Of a stretch of DNA of 64,000 nt, positions 8,944-16,711 are shown piece after piece. The notes under the pieces are model-generated. The model saw nothing but the letters and a program-made list of their open reading frames with translations, did not search any database and was not told the DNA's origin. The position numbers were made by a program, and so were the translations under genes. Source of the DNA: Limibacter armeniacum (GTDB taxonomy: Bacteria; Bacteroidota; Bacteroidia; Cytophagales; Flammeovirgaceae); NCBI RefSeq assembly GCF_036880985.1, contig NZ_JBAJNO010000008.1, positions 1,985,500 through 2,049,499 on the forward strand. Reading direction: 5' to 3'. Position 1 is the stretch's first letter; every line of letters begins with the position of its first letter.

Positions 8944-9990
8944 ATGATTGATTTTCTCAATATAAAGGAGAGGAAGCTGCTCAAAGTAGGAGGAATTGTA
9001 ACGGTAGGTTTTTTAATTCAGTTTGTAATAGATCTGATTTTTAGACTCCAGTACCGCTATTATACCTTGATTGATTTTGGTCGGATTAAAGACTACATGA
9101 TTACCACCCTCTATGTTACCATCCTGATTATTTGCATTGGAAAAATAAATGAATGGGTAAGTACCCGTTTTTCATGGAAGGAAAGCTCCAACCAAAGGTT
9201 ACTTATGCAGTTTCTCATCACGATGCTCTGTGTGATTATTGTCAATACAAGTATTCGTTTCTTGATGGGTTATGGTAACAGGCTTTTGCTATTGCATGAA
9301 GAAGTCATCATTAACATCGTAGTGATGGGGGTCTTTTTTGTAGGAATGATGCTTGATTGGGGAGTGGATCTACTGAATAAATACAGAACCTCATTGGCAG
9401 AAATCGAAAAGTTCGAAAAAGAGAATATTGAGTTTAAACTCGAAATGCTCAAGACGCAGGTCAATCCACACTTCTTATTCAATAGCTTGAATGTACTTTC
9501 TTCCTTGATCTACGCAGATCAGGATACAGCTTCCCAATATGTAAGAAAGTTGGCAAACTTATACAGGTATATGCTGGACAGCCATACAAAACAAATTACC
9601 ACCTTGGAGGAAGAGTTGAAGATGCTGGAGGCTTATATCTACCTAATGACGTTAAGGTTTAGGGAAAACCTGATTATTGAACAGCGGATTGATACCCAAT
9701 ACTCAGGGTATTACATAGCGCCTATGACATTGCAGCTTTTGATTGAGAATGCGGTAAAACACAATGTCGTATCTAGGAAAAAGCCATTGATTATTGAGAT
9801 TTATACAACTGACGAAAAGAATATTGTGGTAAGGAATAACCTTCAGGTGAAATCTGTCTCTGAAGGCGAGTCAACCAAGTTGGGTTTAGGAAATATCAAT
9901 AGCCGTTATCAGTTTATTTCCGATAGGAAAATTGAGATCATCAAAACAGAAGCTTATTTCACTGTAACTATACCATTACTGACAAATTGA
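8944..9990 (+). CDS. LytS/YpdA-type sensor histidine kinase
   Basis: Membrane sensor kinase of the LytS family (His_kinase domain PF06580), 348 residues. Four N-terminal membrane spans lie at about 13-35, 50-67, 86-107 and 119-139, with no large extracytoplasmic domain. A short coiled coil (about 145-170) leads to the phosphoacceptor motif TQVNPHFLFNSLN with H176. The HATPase N-box is LLIENAVKHNVV and the G-box is LGLGNINSRY. The response regulator gene starts one base after this stop codon, so the pair is translationally coupled. The signal is unknown; the downstream lipoprotein in the same run of genes may take part. Confidence 0.93.
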   Translation: MIDFLNIKERKLLKVGGIVTVGFLIQFVIDLIFRLQYRYYTLIDFGRIKDYMITTLYVTILIICIGKINEWVSTRFSWKESSNQRLLMQFLITMLCVIIVNTSIRFLMGYGNRLLLLHEEVIINIVVMGVFFVGMMLDWGVDLLNKYRTSLAEIEKFEKENIEFKLEMLKTQVNPHFLFNSLNVLSSLIYADQDTASQYVRKLANLYRYMLDSHTKQITTLEEELKMLEAYIYLMTLRFRENLIIEQRIDTQYSGYYIAPMTLQLLIENAVKHNVVSRKKPLIIEIYTTDEKNIVVRNNLQVKSVSEGESTKLGLGNINSRYQFISDRKIEIIKTEAYFTVTIPLLTN

Positions 9991-9991
9991 T

Positions 9992-10771
9992 ATGAATGTA
10001 TTGATCATTGAAGATGAGCCACTTGCTCAGGAAGAAATGGCTCGCCTGTTGAAACGTTGTAACGAAAGTCTTGAGATCATAGACTATTTGGACAGTGTGG
10101 AAGAAGCTGTAGAGTGGTTTTTATCCAACGACAAACCAGATTTGGTCTTTATGGATATACAGTTGTCAGATGGGCTTAGTTTTGAGATTTTCAGTCAGGT
10201 AAATGTAGATTGTCCTGTAATTTTCACTACTGCTTATGATGAGTATGCGATTAGGGCATTTAAGGTGAATAGTGTTGACTACTTATTGAAACCCATTGAG
10301 GAGGAAGCCTTAAAAAGTGCACTGAAGAAACATGAGCAGCTTTTGGAAGTGTATGGAAGTCAGTCAGGGTTGACAGTAGGCCAACTATCAGAGATTATTA
10401 ATATCCCAAGGCAGGGAAGTTATAAAGAACGCTTTGTCGTGACTTTAGGTGACAGGATAAATTTTGTAGAGACAGAGCGTATTGCCTATTTCTTTGCTGA
10501 TAATAATACGGTTTATCTGATAATGGACGAGGGAAAGAAATTTGTACTTAACTACAAATTGGAACAGTTGGAGAAAATGCTGAACCCAAAATTTTTCTTT
10601 AGGCTGAACAGAACCTATATCTGCAATATCAAGGCAATTAAGGAAGTACATAAGTATTTCAATAGCCGTTTGCTGGTTATGTTAAATCCGGATGTGAAAG
10701 ATCACGAAGTGTTGGTTAGTAGGGCAAGGGTCCCTGAGTTTCTAAAATGGTTAGAAGGGGATTTGAAGTAA
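9992..10771 (+). CDS. LytTR-family response regulator
   Basis: Cytoplasmic response regulator of 259 residues. It has an N-terminal receiver domain (1-120) with phosphoacceptor D55 in DLVFMDIQLSDG and the conserved K in YLLKPIEEE. The C-terminal LytTR DNA-binding domain (about 150-255) contains FFRLNRTYICNIKAI. It pairs with the LytS-type kinase one base upstream. LytTR regulators bind direct repeats upstream of target genes; no clear pair was identified here. The lipoprotein gene begins 15-25 bases downstream and is a likely co-transcribed partner or target. Confidence 0.95.
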   Translation: MNVLIIEDEPLAQEEMARLLKRCNESLEIIDYLDSVEEAVEWFLSNDKPDLVFMDIQLSDGLSFEIFSQVNVDCPVIFTTAYDEYAIRAFKVNSVDYLLKPIEEEALKSALKKHEQLLEVYGSQSGLTVGQLSEIINIPRQGSYKERFVVTLGDRINFVETERIAYFFADNNTVYLIMDEGKKFVLNYKLEQLEKMLNPKFFFRLNRTYICNIKAIKEVHKYFNSRLLVMLNPDVKDHEVLVSRARVPEFLKWLEGDLK

Positions 10772-10786
10772 TGCTGCTTGATTGAA

Positions 10787-11818
10787 ATGAATGATATGCC
10801 TAAAAACTTATTACATATAGTATTTTTATTGCTCAGCTTGAGCGGATGTCACAACGTTGTGTTGGTAGTTGAAGGAATCCCTGAGAGTACTCCTGACGGT
10901 GCATCTATTTTTGTTGCTGGAAATTTTAACTATTGGGATCCGGGGGATGGACGGTATGTACTCTCCAAGAATGAAGAAGGAGACTATATCGCTAACATGC
11001 CATTTGGCATAGGAGCACTTGAATATAAATTTACAAGAGGAGATTGGACTACAGTTGAAGCAGGTATCTGTGGTGATGAAATAGCCAATAGAATGGTTGA
11101 GTACGGAGACGATGATACAGTGAGAGTAAAAATCGAAAGCTGGAAAGACAGAGGACCAACCAACTGTCCTGAGGTGACCTTGGTAGTGGATAAGTTGCCT
11201 GAAGAGCATCAGTATTCGGAGCCTATCTATGTGGCAGGGAATTTCAACTTATGGAACCCTAAGGATGAAGACTGGAGAATGCATCAGGATTCGACGTCCG
11301 GAAAATATACCATCACTATTCCAAGGCCTAATGATTTTGCGGAAATACAGTTCAAGCTTACTCGAGGAGATTGGGAAACAGTTGAGGTAGATGAAGAAGG
11401 ATACGATTTGGAGAACAGGTATTTTACTTTTGGCAGAGATGATACTTTGTATATAGAAGTAGCAAATTGGGCTGATCGTATGTCTCACCTGAATGTGAAA
11501 GTGACCTTTCTGGTAAAGTCATTACCTAGTTATACTCCAAAGGATGCATCCATCTATTTGGCGTGCAACCATAATGCTTGGAATCCAATGGATAAGAAAA
11601 GTAAGTTGGATAGAAATGATAATGGTACGTATGCCATCGAAGTCTATCATAAAAGAGGGACTTGGTTAGCTTACAAGTTTACACGAGGGGGATGGAATAA
11701 AGTGGAGACTAATAGTGATGGAAACGATATAGATAACAGGCATCTACTTTTTGATTATGAAGATACTGTGGAAATAAAGATTGAAAACTGGCGAGACAGA
11801 GAGTCTATAGAGCAATAG
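10787..11818 (+). CDS. lipoprotein with three CBM48/E-set-like repeats
   Basis: Predicted lipoprotein of about 343 residues. ATGs occur at 10787 and 10796, and a TTG at 10778 is also in frame; the later ones give a short signal peptide ending in the lipobox LSLSGC. The rest is three repeats of about 105 residues. Each opens with a VxGNFNxWNP-type motif (VAGNFNYWDPGD, VAGNFNLWNPKD, LACNHNAWNPMD), has a central KFTRGDW or KFTRGGW and ends ESWKDRG, ANWADRM or ENWRDRE. This resembles glycogen-recognition (AMPK/CBM48) E-set domains. It follows the LytS/LytTR pair by 15 bases, so a shared operon is likely. Glycan binding is inferred from the fold only. Confidence 0.75.
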   Translation: MNDMPKNLLHIVFLLLSLSGCHNVVLVVEGIPESTPDGASIFVAGNFNYWDPGDGRYVLSKNEEGDYIANMPFGIGALEYKFTRGDWTTVEAGICGDEIANRMVEYGDDDTVRVKIESWKDRGPTNCPEVTLVVDKLPEEHQYSEPIYVAGNFNLWNPKDEDWRMHQDSTSGKYTITIPRPNDFAEIQFKLTRGDWETVEVDEEGYDLENRYFTFGRDDTLYIEVANWADRMSHLNVKVTFLVKSLPSYTPKDASIYLACNHNAWNPMDKKSKLDRNDNGTYAIEVYHKRGTWLAYKFTRGGWNKVETNSDGNDIDNRHLLFDYEDTVEIKIENWRDRESIEQ

Positions 11819-11821
11819 ATA

Positions 11822-11856
11822 AAAAATGGCAACCTTTAGAAGGTTGCCATTTTTTT
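11822..11856. terminator. bidirectional terminator at 11.8 kb
   Basis: Perfect stem AAAAATGGCAACCTT / AAGGTTGCCATTTTT around loop TAG. Its A/T tails serve both the plus-strand lipoprotein gene and the converging minus-strand gene. Confidence 0.92.
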
Positions 11857-11875
11857 ATCACGATGTCATTAGAGC

Positions 11876-12268
11876 TTATAGAGATTCTTCTCCCTCTTCA
11901 TCCAATGGATAAGGTACATAAACGAAGTTTACAAACTCTTTGTCAATAACAAACAGGCAGCAAAACTCATCTGGATTCTTATAACTGTTTACAAACTCCT
12001 CCATCTTTTCATCCGTAATCAGGTTGCGTTGGATAAATTCCTCCGCAAAGGAGATGTAATAATTCCACTCAAGGTCTTTTCTATCATGCTTGCCTAATAG
12101 CAGTTGCCCTACATTGGCTTCATCTTTACAAATAGGAAAGATGGGATAATCAGATATATCTCGGGCTCTCACTTGGTAAGCGCCTTCTTTAAGTGTGCTG
12201 GCTACTTTAATGAAGTCTGTTGTGATTGTGCCAAGGTACTTGCCGTTCAATTCAGGATCGTTGTACAT
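11876..12268 (-). CDS. conserved hypothetical protein, 130 aa
   Basis: I do not recognise a named family. The frame extends up to 12313, but the internal ATG at 12268 (MYNDPELNGKYLGTI) looks like the natural start. The protein has no signal peptide or membrane segment and is acidic, ending in YPLDEEGEESL. It has alternating beta and alpha character, for example WNYYISFAEEFIQRNLITDE. A soluble cytoplasmic protein is likely. It converges with the lipoprotein gene and sits apart from its minus-strand neighbour, so it is probably a single-gene unit. Confidence 0.65.
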   Translation of the reverse strand: MYNDPELNGKYLGTITTDFIKVASTLKEGAYQVRARDISDYPIFPICKDEANVGQLLLGKHDRKDLEWNYYISFAEEFIQRNLITDEKMEEFVNSYKNPDEFCCLFVIDKEFVNFVYVPYPLDEEGEESL

Positions 12269-12380
12269 ATGTATTTCTTTACGTACGGTTATTATCTTCT
12301 TTATTTTGTACAAATGTCCGAAGCTAGTGCCTTATATGCAAAGAGATTTTAAAGGAATACAGGTTAGGGATGTTCAATTT

Positions 12381-12776
12381 TCAGGGAGTTTCGGTTATGC
12401 ACTTTGTCATATACCATTTATTGTCTTCAAGTCGGAATTGCCAACTGAATCTTCCATCAGATATAACTTTCTCTTTTTTAAGCTCTGTGTCCTTTTCATA
12501 AATGTAAGGACTGCCTGAAGCTTCTTGTACAGCGAGCTTTCTGTTAAGTACCTCCAATGCTTCAATTTGAGTGTTGGATAGGTGTGATTGCATCTGATTT
12601 CGATTTATTCTGAATTTAGAGGCATAGGTGAACTTCCATAAGAAATGTCTGAAATTTTCGTGTGTTTCATGAGATTTCTGATGAATTCTTACATGTTCAA
12701 AAACATGGTAAGTGCCGCTGAAAAAAGATGCTGCTCCTGACAAAATCAGAAGCAGCGATAGTAATTTTACTTTCAT
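12381..12776 (-). CDS. small exported protein of unknown function, 131 aa
   Basis: The N-terminus MKVKLLSLLLILSGAASFFSG is a signal peptide or single membrane anchor. The mature part is short, basic and His-rich at its start (residues about 24-45), then helical, and ends in a beta-type region (FSWQFRLEDNKWYMTKCITE). It may resemble an NTF2/DUF4440-like extracytoplasmic domain, but that is a guess. There is no conserved catalytic motif. It is a single gene on the minus strand. Confidence 0.6.
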   Translation of the reverse strand: MKVKLLSLLLILSGAASFFSGTYHVFEHVRIHQKSHETHENFRHFLWKFTYASKFRINRNQMQSHLSNTQIEALEVLNRKLAVQEASGSPYIYEKDTELKKEKVISDGRFSWQFRLEDNKWYMTKCITETP

Positions 12777-13113
12777 AAGTAAATTTTAAATCAAAAATAG
12801 AAGTAGTCACATTCAGAGTAGTGGTTCAGTCGTTGTTAACAGATTGATGGAAAGGATTATGTTCGAATTACATCAATAAAAGTACATAGGTGATTTATAT
12901 CCTGAAAATCTGTTAGCTTATGTTTTGATTATTGCTTAATGGGGGCTAACCATTTTTTTTGTCAACTTTTTCATTCAATAATGAACTTTCTTTCAAGGGT
13001 TTAATGGTTTTATAGGCTGAATACAAAAAATCTCTTCCTGACTCAACAGAAAGAGATTTTTAGTGTATAGATCAATTTTCTTTAAAAAAACTGAATTGAT
13101 GTAACCTTTTACT
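12777..13113. other. non-coding spacer
   Basis: A+T-rich spacer between two minus-strand genes. Apart from the hairpin terminator at 13026-13061, I see no gene or clear promoter box. Confidence 0.5.
13026..13061 (-). terminator. terminator of the 13.1-kb lipoprotein gene
   Basis: Perfect 11-bp stem AAAAATCTCTT / AAGAGATTTTT with a T-rich tail on the minus strand, about 50 bases beyond the stop codon at 13114. Confidence 0.85.
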
Positions 13114-13839
13114 TTAGATGCCTTTGAAATACAGGGTAACTTCATCAAAGAATACACCGTGATGCGCTACAGCTTTTGTGTGAAAACCAAGAGCAACCCA
13201 CAGGTTTCCTGACTCATCCGTTTTGGCAGAAATTGGTTCATCAAAGTTGTTGCCGAAGAGTTGCAGTGGGTTGTTAGCTAGCTTTGGAACTGGAATGTTT
13301 CCAATTTTTTGAAGGTCATCACCGGACTCACTTACACTACCAAGGTCAAGGTCTTTCAGCCTGATGACATTGTTTTCGTCTAACTCTGTAGAAATCTCTG
13401 AAGTAAATGCTCCAAATTTTAAGCTTACAGAGGAAGAATCCATTTGTGTGTCACTCAAAATATTGTCTTCTAAGAATGAAATCATCTTGAGCTTCATTGT
13501 TATACTGTAATTCGTATTTGGTTGAAGCCCTGATATGCTGGTCTTGATATATTGAAATGCTTCCTCCTGATTGTTGTTGCTTATGTCTAAGCCCCAATAC
13601 CCCATGCGTTTGATGGAGTCCAGTTTGAAGTCATAGTCTGTGACGTTTTCCTCAGCTACCTCACTGTATGCCATTTCCCATCCCTGTGTTGTGCCCTCAA
13701 TATCACCGCTTTCAGTCATCCCAAAGTTGTAATGGCTGTAATAGTCATATGGAGCGCTGATTGGTTCTGTGTCATCTATGCAGCTTGACAACATCAAAAC
13801 AGATAAAAACAATGCGATTGATATTGAAAATTTCCTCAT
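13114..13839 (-). CDS. lipoprotein of unknown function, 241 aa
   Basis: The signal peptide MRKFSISIALFLSVLMLSSC ends in a lipobox with the acylated Cys at position 20, followed by IDDTEP. The acidic residues after the Cys may act as a Bacteroidota lipoprotein export signal to the cell surface (inference). The body is beta-rich (ISGLQPNTNYSITMKLKMISF; LWVALGFHTKAVAHHGVFFDEVTLYF) and recalls galactose-binding or carbohydrate-binding jelly-rolls, although I cannot name a family. It is a single gene with its own terminator, downstream of the sigma factor/barrel-protein unit but separated from it by another terminator. Confidence 0.7.
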   Translation of the reverse strand: MRKFSISIALFLSVLMLSSCIDDTEPISAPYDYYSHYNFGMTESGDIEGTTQGWEMAYSEVAEENVTDYDFKLDSIKRMGYWGLDISNNNQEEAFQYIKTSISGLQPNTNYSITMKLKMISFLEDNILSDTQMDSSSVSLKFGAFTSEISTELDENNVIRLKDLDLGSVSESGDDLQKIGNIPVPKLANNPLQLFGNNFDEPISAKTDESGNLWVALGFHTKAVAHHGVFFDEVTLYFKGI

Positions 13840-13988
13840 GTTGATTGAAAATTTATAGACTGTTAACTCTAAAAAAAGTGTAAAAATTTTGATTATTAAC
13901 TGTGTTGAAAGGCGCTGCAGCTTTCTTTCTTATTTGTCTTAATGACACTGATTACTAGGTGTATGGTTGTAATAATTGTTGAAAAAAA

Positions 13989-14025
13989 ATAAAAAAAACG
14001 GGAATGATGTGAACTCATTCCCGTT
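13989..14025 (-). terminator. terminator after the ECF-associated membrane/barrel protein
   Basis: Perfect 11-bp stem AACGGGAATGA / TCATTCCCGTT with a 7-base loop. On the minus strand it is followed by a long T run. Confidence 0.92.
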
Positions 14026-14051
14026 GTAGCATATTAATGCTCAGATAGTTA

Positions 14052-15740
14052 TTAATCCAATGTGTATTTTAAGCCGAATAGCACGCCAAAATTAGAAGGC
14101 TTAGCACCTAATAATGTGTCGTCATTACTGAATTTAGTAAGGGCGTGCCTATAGTTTGGACTTAAAATAAGCATGAGTTTTGGCATGATATCATAGCCAA
14201 CTTCAGTGCCTATCGTTGCGGAGATAAAAAACTTGTTAAGCTCATCTTCTATATATGAAGACTCAATGTCGTTCTCAAGTGTTGTCTTGTAAGTGTGGTT
14301 CAATGCAAAGTTGGCAGAAAGACCAGTATTGACTGACAGTTTTACTTTCTTGTCCAGCAATCTGTATCCAACTTCCACAGGGATACTTAGAATATCAAAT
14401 AGGTGTGTTTTTGTATAGTCTTCTGTTTCCATTAGGTCAAAAACACTTATATCCCTACTGATTTCAGTACTGCTTACGTTACCTTCTGAGTTGATATCAG
14501 GAGCTACCACATATTTGCTGCTTGCTTCAAACTCAAATTTCATATACTCCAAGCCAGTCTGTAAAAACCAGTTGTTGCTTAATTCCTTGCCTATTTTACC
14601 TCCAAACGAGATGCTGCTTTTAAGCTTGTAGTCATTTTCACTTTCAATGGCCGCTACTGTCTTGTTGTTTCTAACAGCTGACTCTACGTCTGCAGCAAAT
14701 TGCACACCGTCATAGAGGTTTCCATTAAATGTAGTGCCCAGTTGTGATACCTGACTTTGCTGCCTTGGAGAGAAAAATGCAGCGGCAAAGAGTGCATTTT
14801 GTTCAGAACCATCTTCAATTGGAATATAGGACGCCTCTCTTTTTAATTGAGGTACCTCCATACGAGGGAAACCTGCAAGCTTCAACCCATTTCTGTCAGC
14901 TAGTTCAGATTCAATGTTATGCTGCTCTATATTGTATTCAGTATTTTGAACCGCCATTGCTGCAAACACTTTTGGTTGACTTGCTTGTACAGAAGGAGTG
15001 TCAGCAAGCATTCTGGCAGAATTGTTTGGTGTTCCTGATACTGAAGCTATTGAAGTCGCAACAGGAGGTATGGCAATATTGCCATCATTACTTGAAGCTG
15101 TATTGTTCTTGACTTCCTCTGATTTACTCTCTGTTTTCAGAGCATTGGACTTGAATAATGCTTGTTTGTTTGTTCTACTATTCGATTGTTGAGCAATCTC
15201 TTCAGGATTTATGTCATTGCTCTTGTAGCCACCAAAGTAGGAAATAGAAACAATCAGGATAATACTTGCAGCTGCCGCCAAACCACTACTAAACCATAAT
15301 GGAATAATGCGGGCTCTTTTCTTTTCAAGTTTTGCTTCAACGGCTTCCCATACTTGTGCAGATGGAGTAATGGAAGTCTCTTGCATTTGAGATACCCAAA
15401 CTTGCTCTTTACTAGCTTTTTGTTCTAAGGATTGCTCAATATTGTTCCATACTTCACTTGATGGTGAAATAAATGCGTTTTCTGTAGCTGATTGCCATGC
15501 TTGATTAGTTTTGACATCAGCAGTATCCTTGGCATCAAGTTTATTTTCAATTTTATCCCAAAGGTCACTGGAAGGCATAATGGCAATAGGGTCAATAGAA
15601 TTGGTATCCATAGCCTTTTGCTCTAAGTGCTGATCAACTGATTCCCAAACTTCGTTTGATGGTTTAATTGAAGCTCCGTCAAATTGTTCAGCCCAAGCCT
15701 TCTCAAATCCTTTGTCAGTATGTTCAAACGGCTTTTTCAT
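14052..15740 (-). CDS. putative trans-envelope anti-sigma-like protein with C-terminal beta-barrel domain
   Basis: A 562-residue protein from the ATG at 15740, a start chosen because it overlaps the sigma gene's end by 17 bases. The frame remains open upstream, inside the sigma gene. Residues 1-144 are soluble and carry four copies of a PSxxVWxxIExxLxxK motif at 27-42, 56-71, 93-108 and 126-141. A membrane span follows at about 146-167. A Ser/Asn/Ala-rich linker then leads to a C-terminal region (about 390-562) with alternating beta strands typical of PF13568-like outer membrane beta-barrels (FGGKIGKELSNNWFLQTGLE; ending FGVLFGLKYTLD). The N-terminal part may bind the partner ECF sigma. An inner-membrane span plus a barrel in one chain would be unusual. 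The anti-sigma role is inferred from the operon. Confidence 0.7.
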   Translation of the reverse strand: MKKPFEHTDKGFEKAWAEQFDGASIKPSNEVWESVDQHLEQKAMDTNSIDPIAIMPSSDLWDKIENKLDAKDTADVKTNQAWQSATENAFISPSSEVWNNIEQSLEQKASKEQVWVSQMQETSITPSAQVWEAVEAKLEKKRARIIPLWFSSGLAAAASIILIVSISYFGGYKSNDINPEEIAQQSNSRTNKQALFKSNALKTESKSEEVKNNTASSNDGNIAIPPVATSIASVSGTPNNSARMLADTPSVQASQPKVFAAMAVQNTEYNIEQHNIESELADRNGLKLAGFPRMEVPQLKREASYIPIEDGSEQNALFAAAFFSPRQQSQVSQLGTTFNGNLYDGVQFAADVESAVRNNKTVAAIESENDYKLKSSISFGGKIGKELSNNWFLQTGLEYMKFEFEASSKYVVAPDINSEGNVSSTEISRDISVFDLMETEDYTKTHLFDILSIPVEVGYRLLDKKVKLSVNTGLSANFALNHTYKTTLENDIESSYIEDELNKFFISATIGTEVGYDIMPKLMLILSPNYRHALTKFSNDDTLLGAKPSNFGVLFGLKYTLD

Positions 15741-16272
15741 ATGCCTTTCTATCTTCCAACTTAATTTTTTGCTGTAACAATTGCTTTGCTCTTGAATATT
15801 GGGATTTCGAAGTACCCTCACTGATATCGAGTTGATCGGCAATTTCCTTATGGCTATACCCCTCAATAGCATACAGGTTAAAGATGATCTGACAACCTGA
15901 AGGAAGAGACTGAATCATACCCAAAAGCTCATTAAAGCTGTAGTCTGATAACACAATGTTTTGCATGTCATGGTAGTTGCGGTCATCCACTTCTTCCATA
16001 GGTTGATCATACAATTTTCTCCTTTGGCTGTTGAGTGCCGTATTGATCACAATACGTTTAATCCATGCACCAATTGTTGCATCTCCTTTAAACGTACTGA
16101 TCTTATCGAAAATCTTGATGAATGCATCCTGTAGAATATCTTCTGCTTCTGCAATAGACTTGGAGTAACGGGCAGCAACTGCCAGCATGTTTGGCGCATA
16201 CAGCTCAAACAGTCGTTTTTGGGCTTTTCTATTGCCCTCAACGCACCCTTCAACAAGTTCTTTTTCTGTCAT
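15724..16272 (-). CDS. ECF-type RNA polymerase sigma-70 factor
   Basis: A 182-residue sigma factor with only regions 2 and 4. Region 2 (about 22-90) contains DILQDAFIKIFDKISTF and WIKRIVINTALNSQRR, which recognise the -10 element. Region 4 (about 115-170) contains the helix-turn-helix YSHKEIADQLDISEGTSKSQYSRAKQ (listed as one segment of region 4; key residues E, I, A, L, S). It is the first gene of a two-gene minus-strand unit: the next gene starts inside its last codons (17-base overlap), which implies coupled translation and a regulatory pair. ECF factors of this kind usually respond to envelope signals. Targets are unknown. Confidence 0.93.
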   Translation of the reverse strand: MTEKELVEGCVEGNRKAQKRLFELYAPNMLAVAARYSKSIAEAEDILQDAFIKIFDKISTFKGDATIGAWIKRIVINTALNSQRRKLYDQPMEEVDDRNYHDMQNIVLSDYSFNELLGMIQSLPSGCQIIFNLYAIEGYSHKEIADQLDISEGTSKSQYSRAKQLLQQKIKLEDRKAYEKAV

Positions 16273-16711
16273 GATATAAGGCCTTTAAAAAATCATGTTC
16301 ATTAGAATGACACTGACATTTGTTTGAAAGTTGGAATAAGTTCAAAGAAAACGGCTTGTTGTTTATTTAACTATCACATTATGAATTATTTAATATGTTA
16401 TTAGACTAAAAGAATGTGAATATGAAAGTGTAGCCTAATACAGGGGATTAAGCTAGTGAAGTGTGAATTTAATGAATATTTGTTCATTTATGTTTAATGC
16501 CATTATTCGTGGCTTTGATTGGCTTTAAAATGAAATAATTTGTTAGAATTTTATATTTTTACGATACGAAAATGTGTATTGGTCAAGTCGGCAATTTGAA
16601 TACTTGAATAGATGTGAACAAGGTCGATTTATGTTATTCCTATTGAACTTTTGCACATTAACTATAAAAGATTGAGACCAGATTATATCATATTACTAAC
16701 CAAATCAACAC
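16273..16711. other. divergent intergenic region between the ECF sigma gene and icmF
   Basis: About 440 bases of A+T-rich DNA holding the promoters of two diverging units. I see no ORF, tRNA, terminator or clear long repeat. No perfect TAnnTTTG box with a matching upstream TTG was identified. Confidence 0.5.

Noticed and set aside
12104-12518. Plus-strand frames overlapping two minus-strand genes
   Set aside because: They are antisense shadows rich in Phe, Cys and Tyr, with no conserved features; the minus-strand frames are better.
14744-15192. Plus-strand frames opposite the barrel-protein gene
   Set aside because: These are antisense to a repeat-rich gene and arise from its codon bias.
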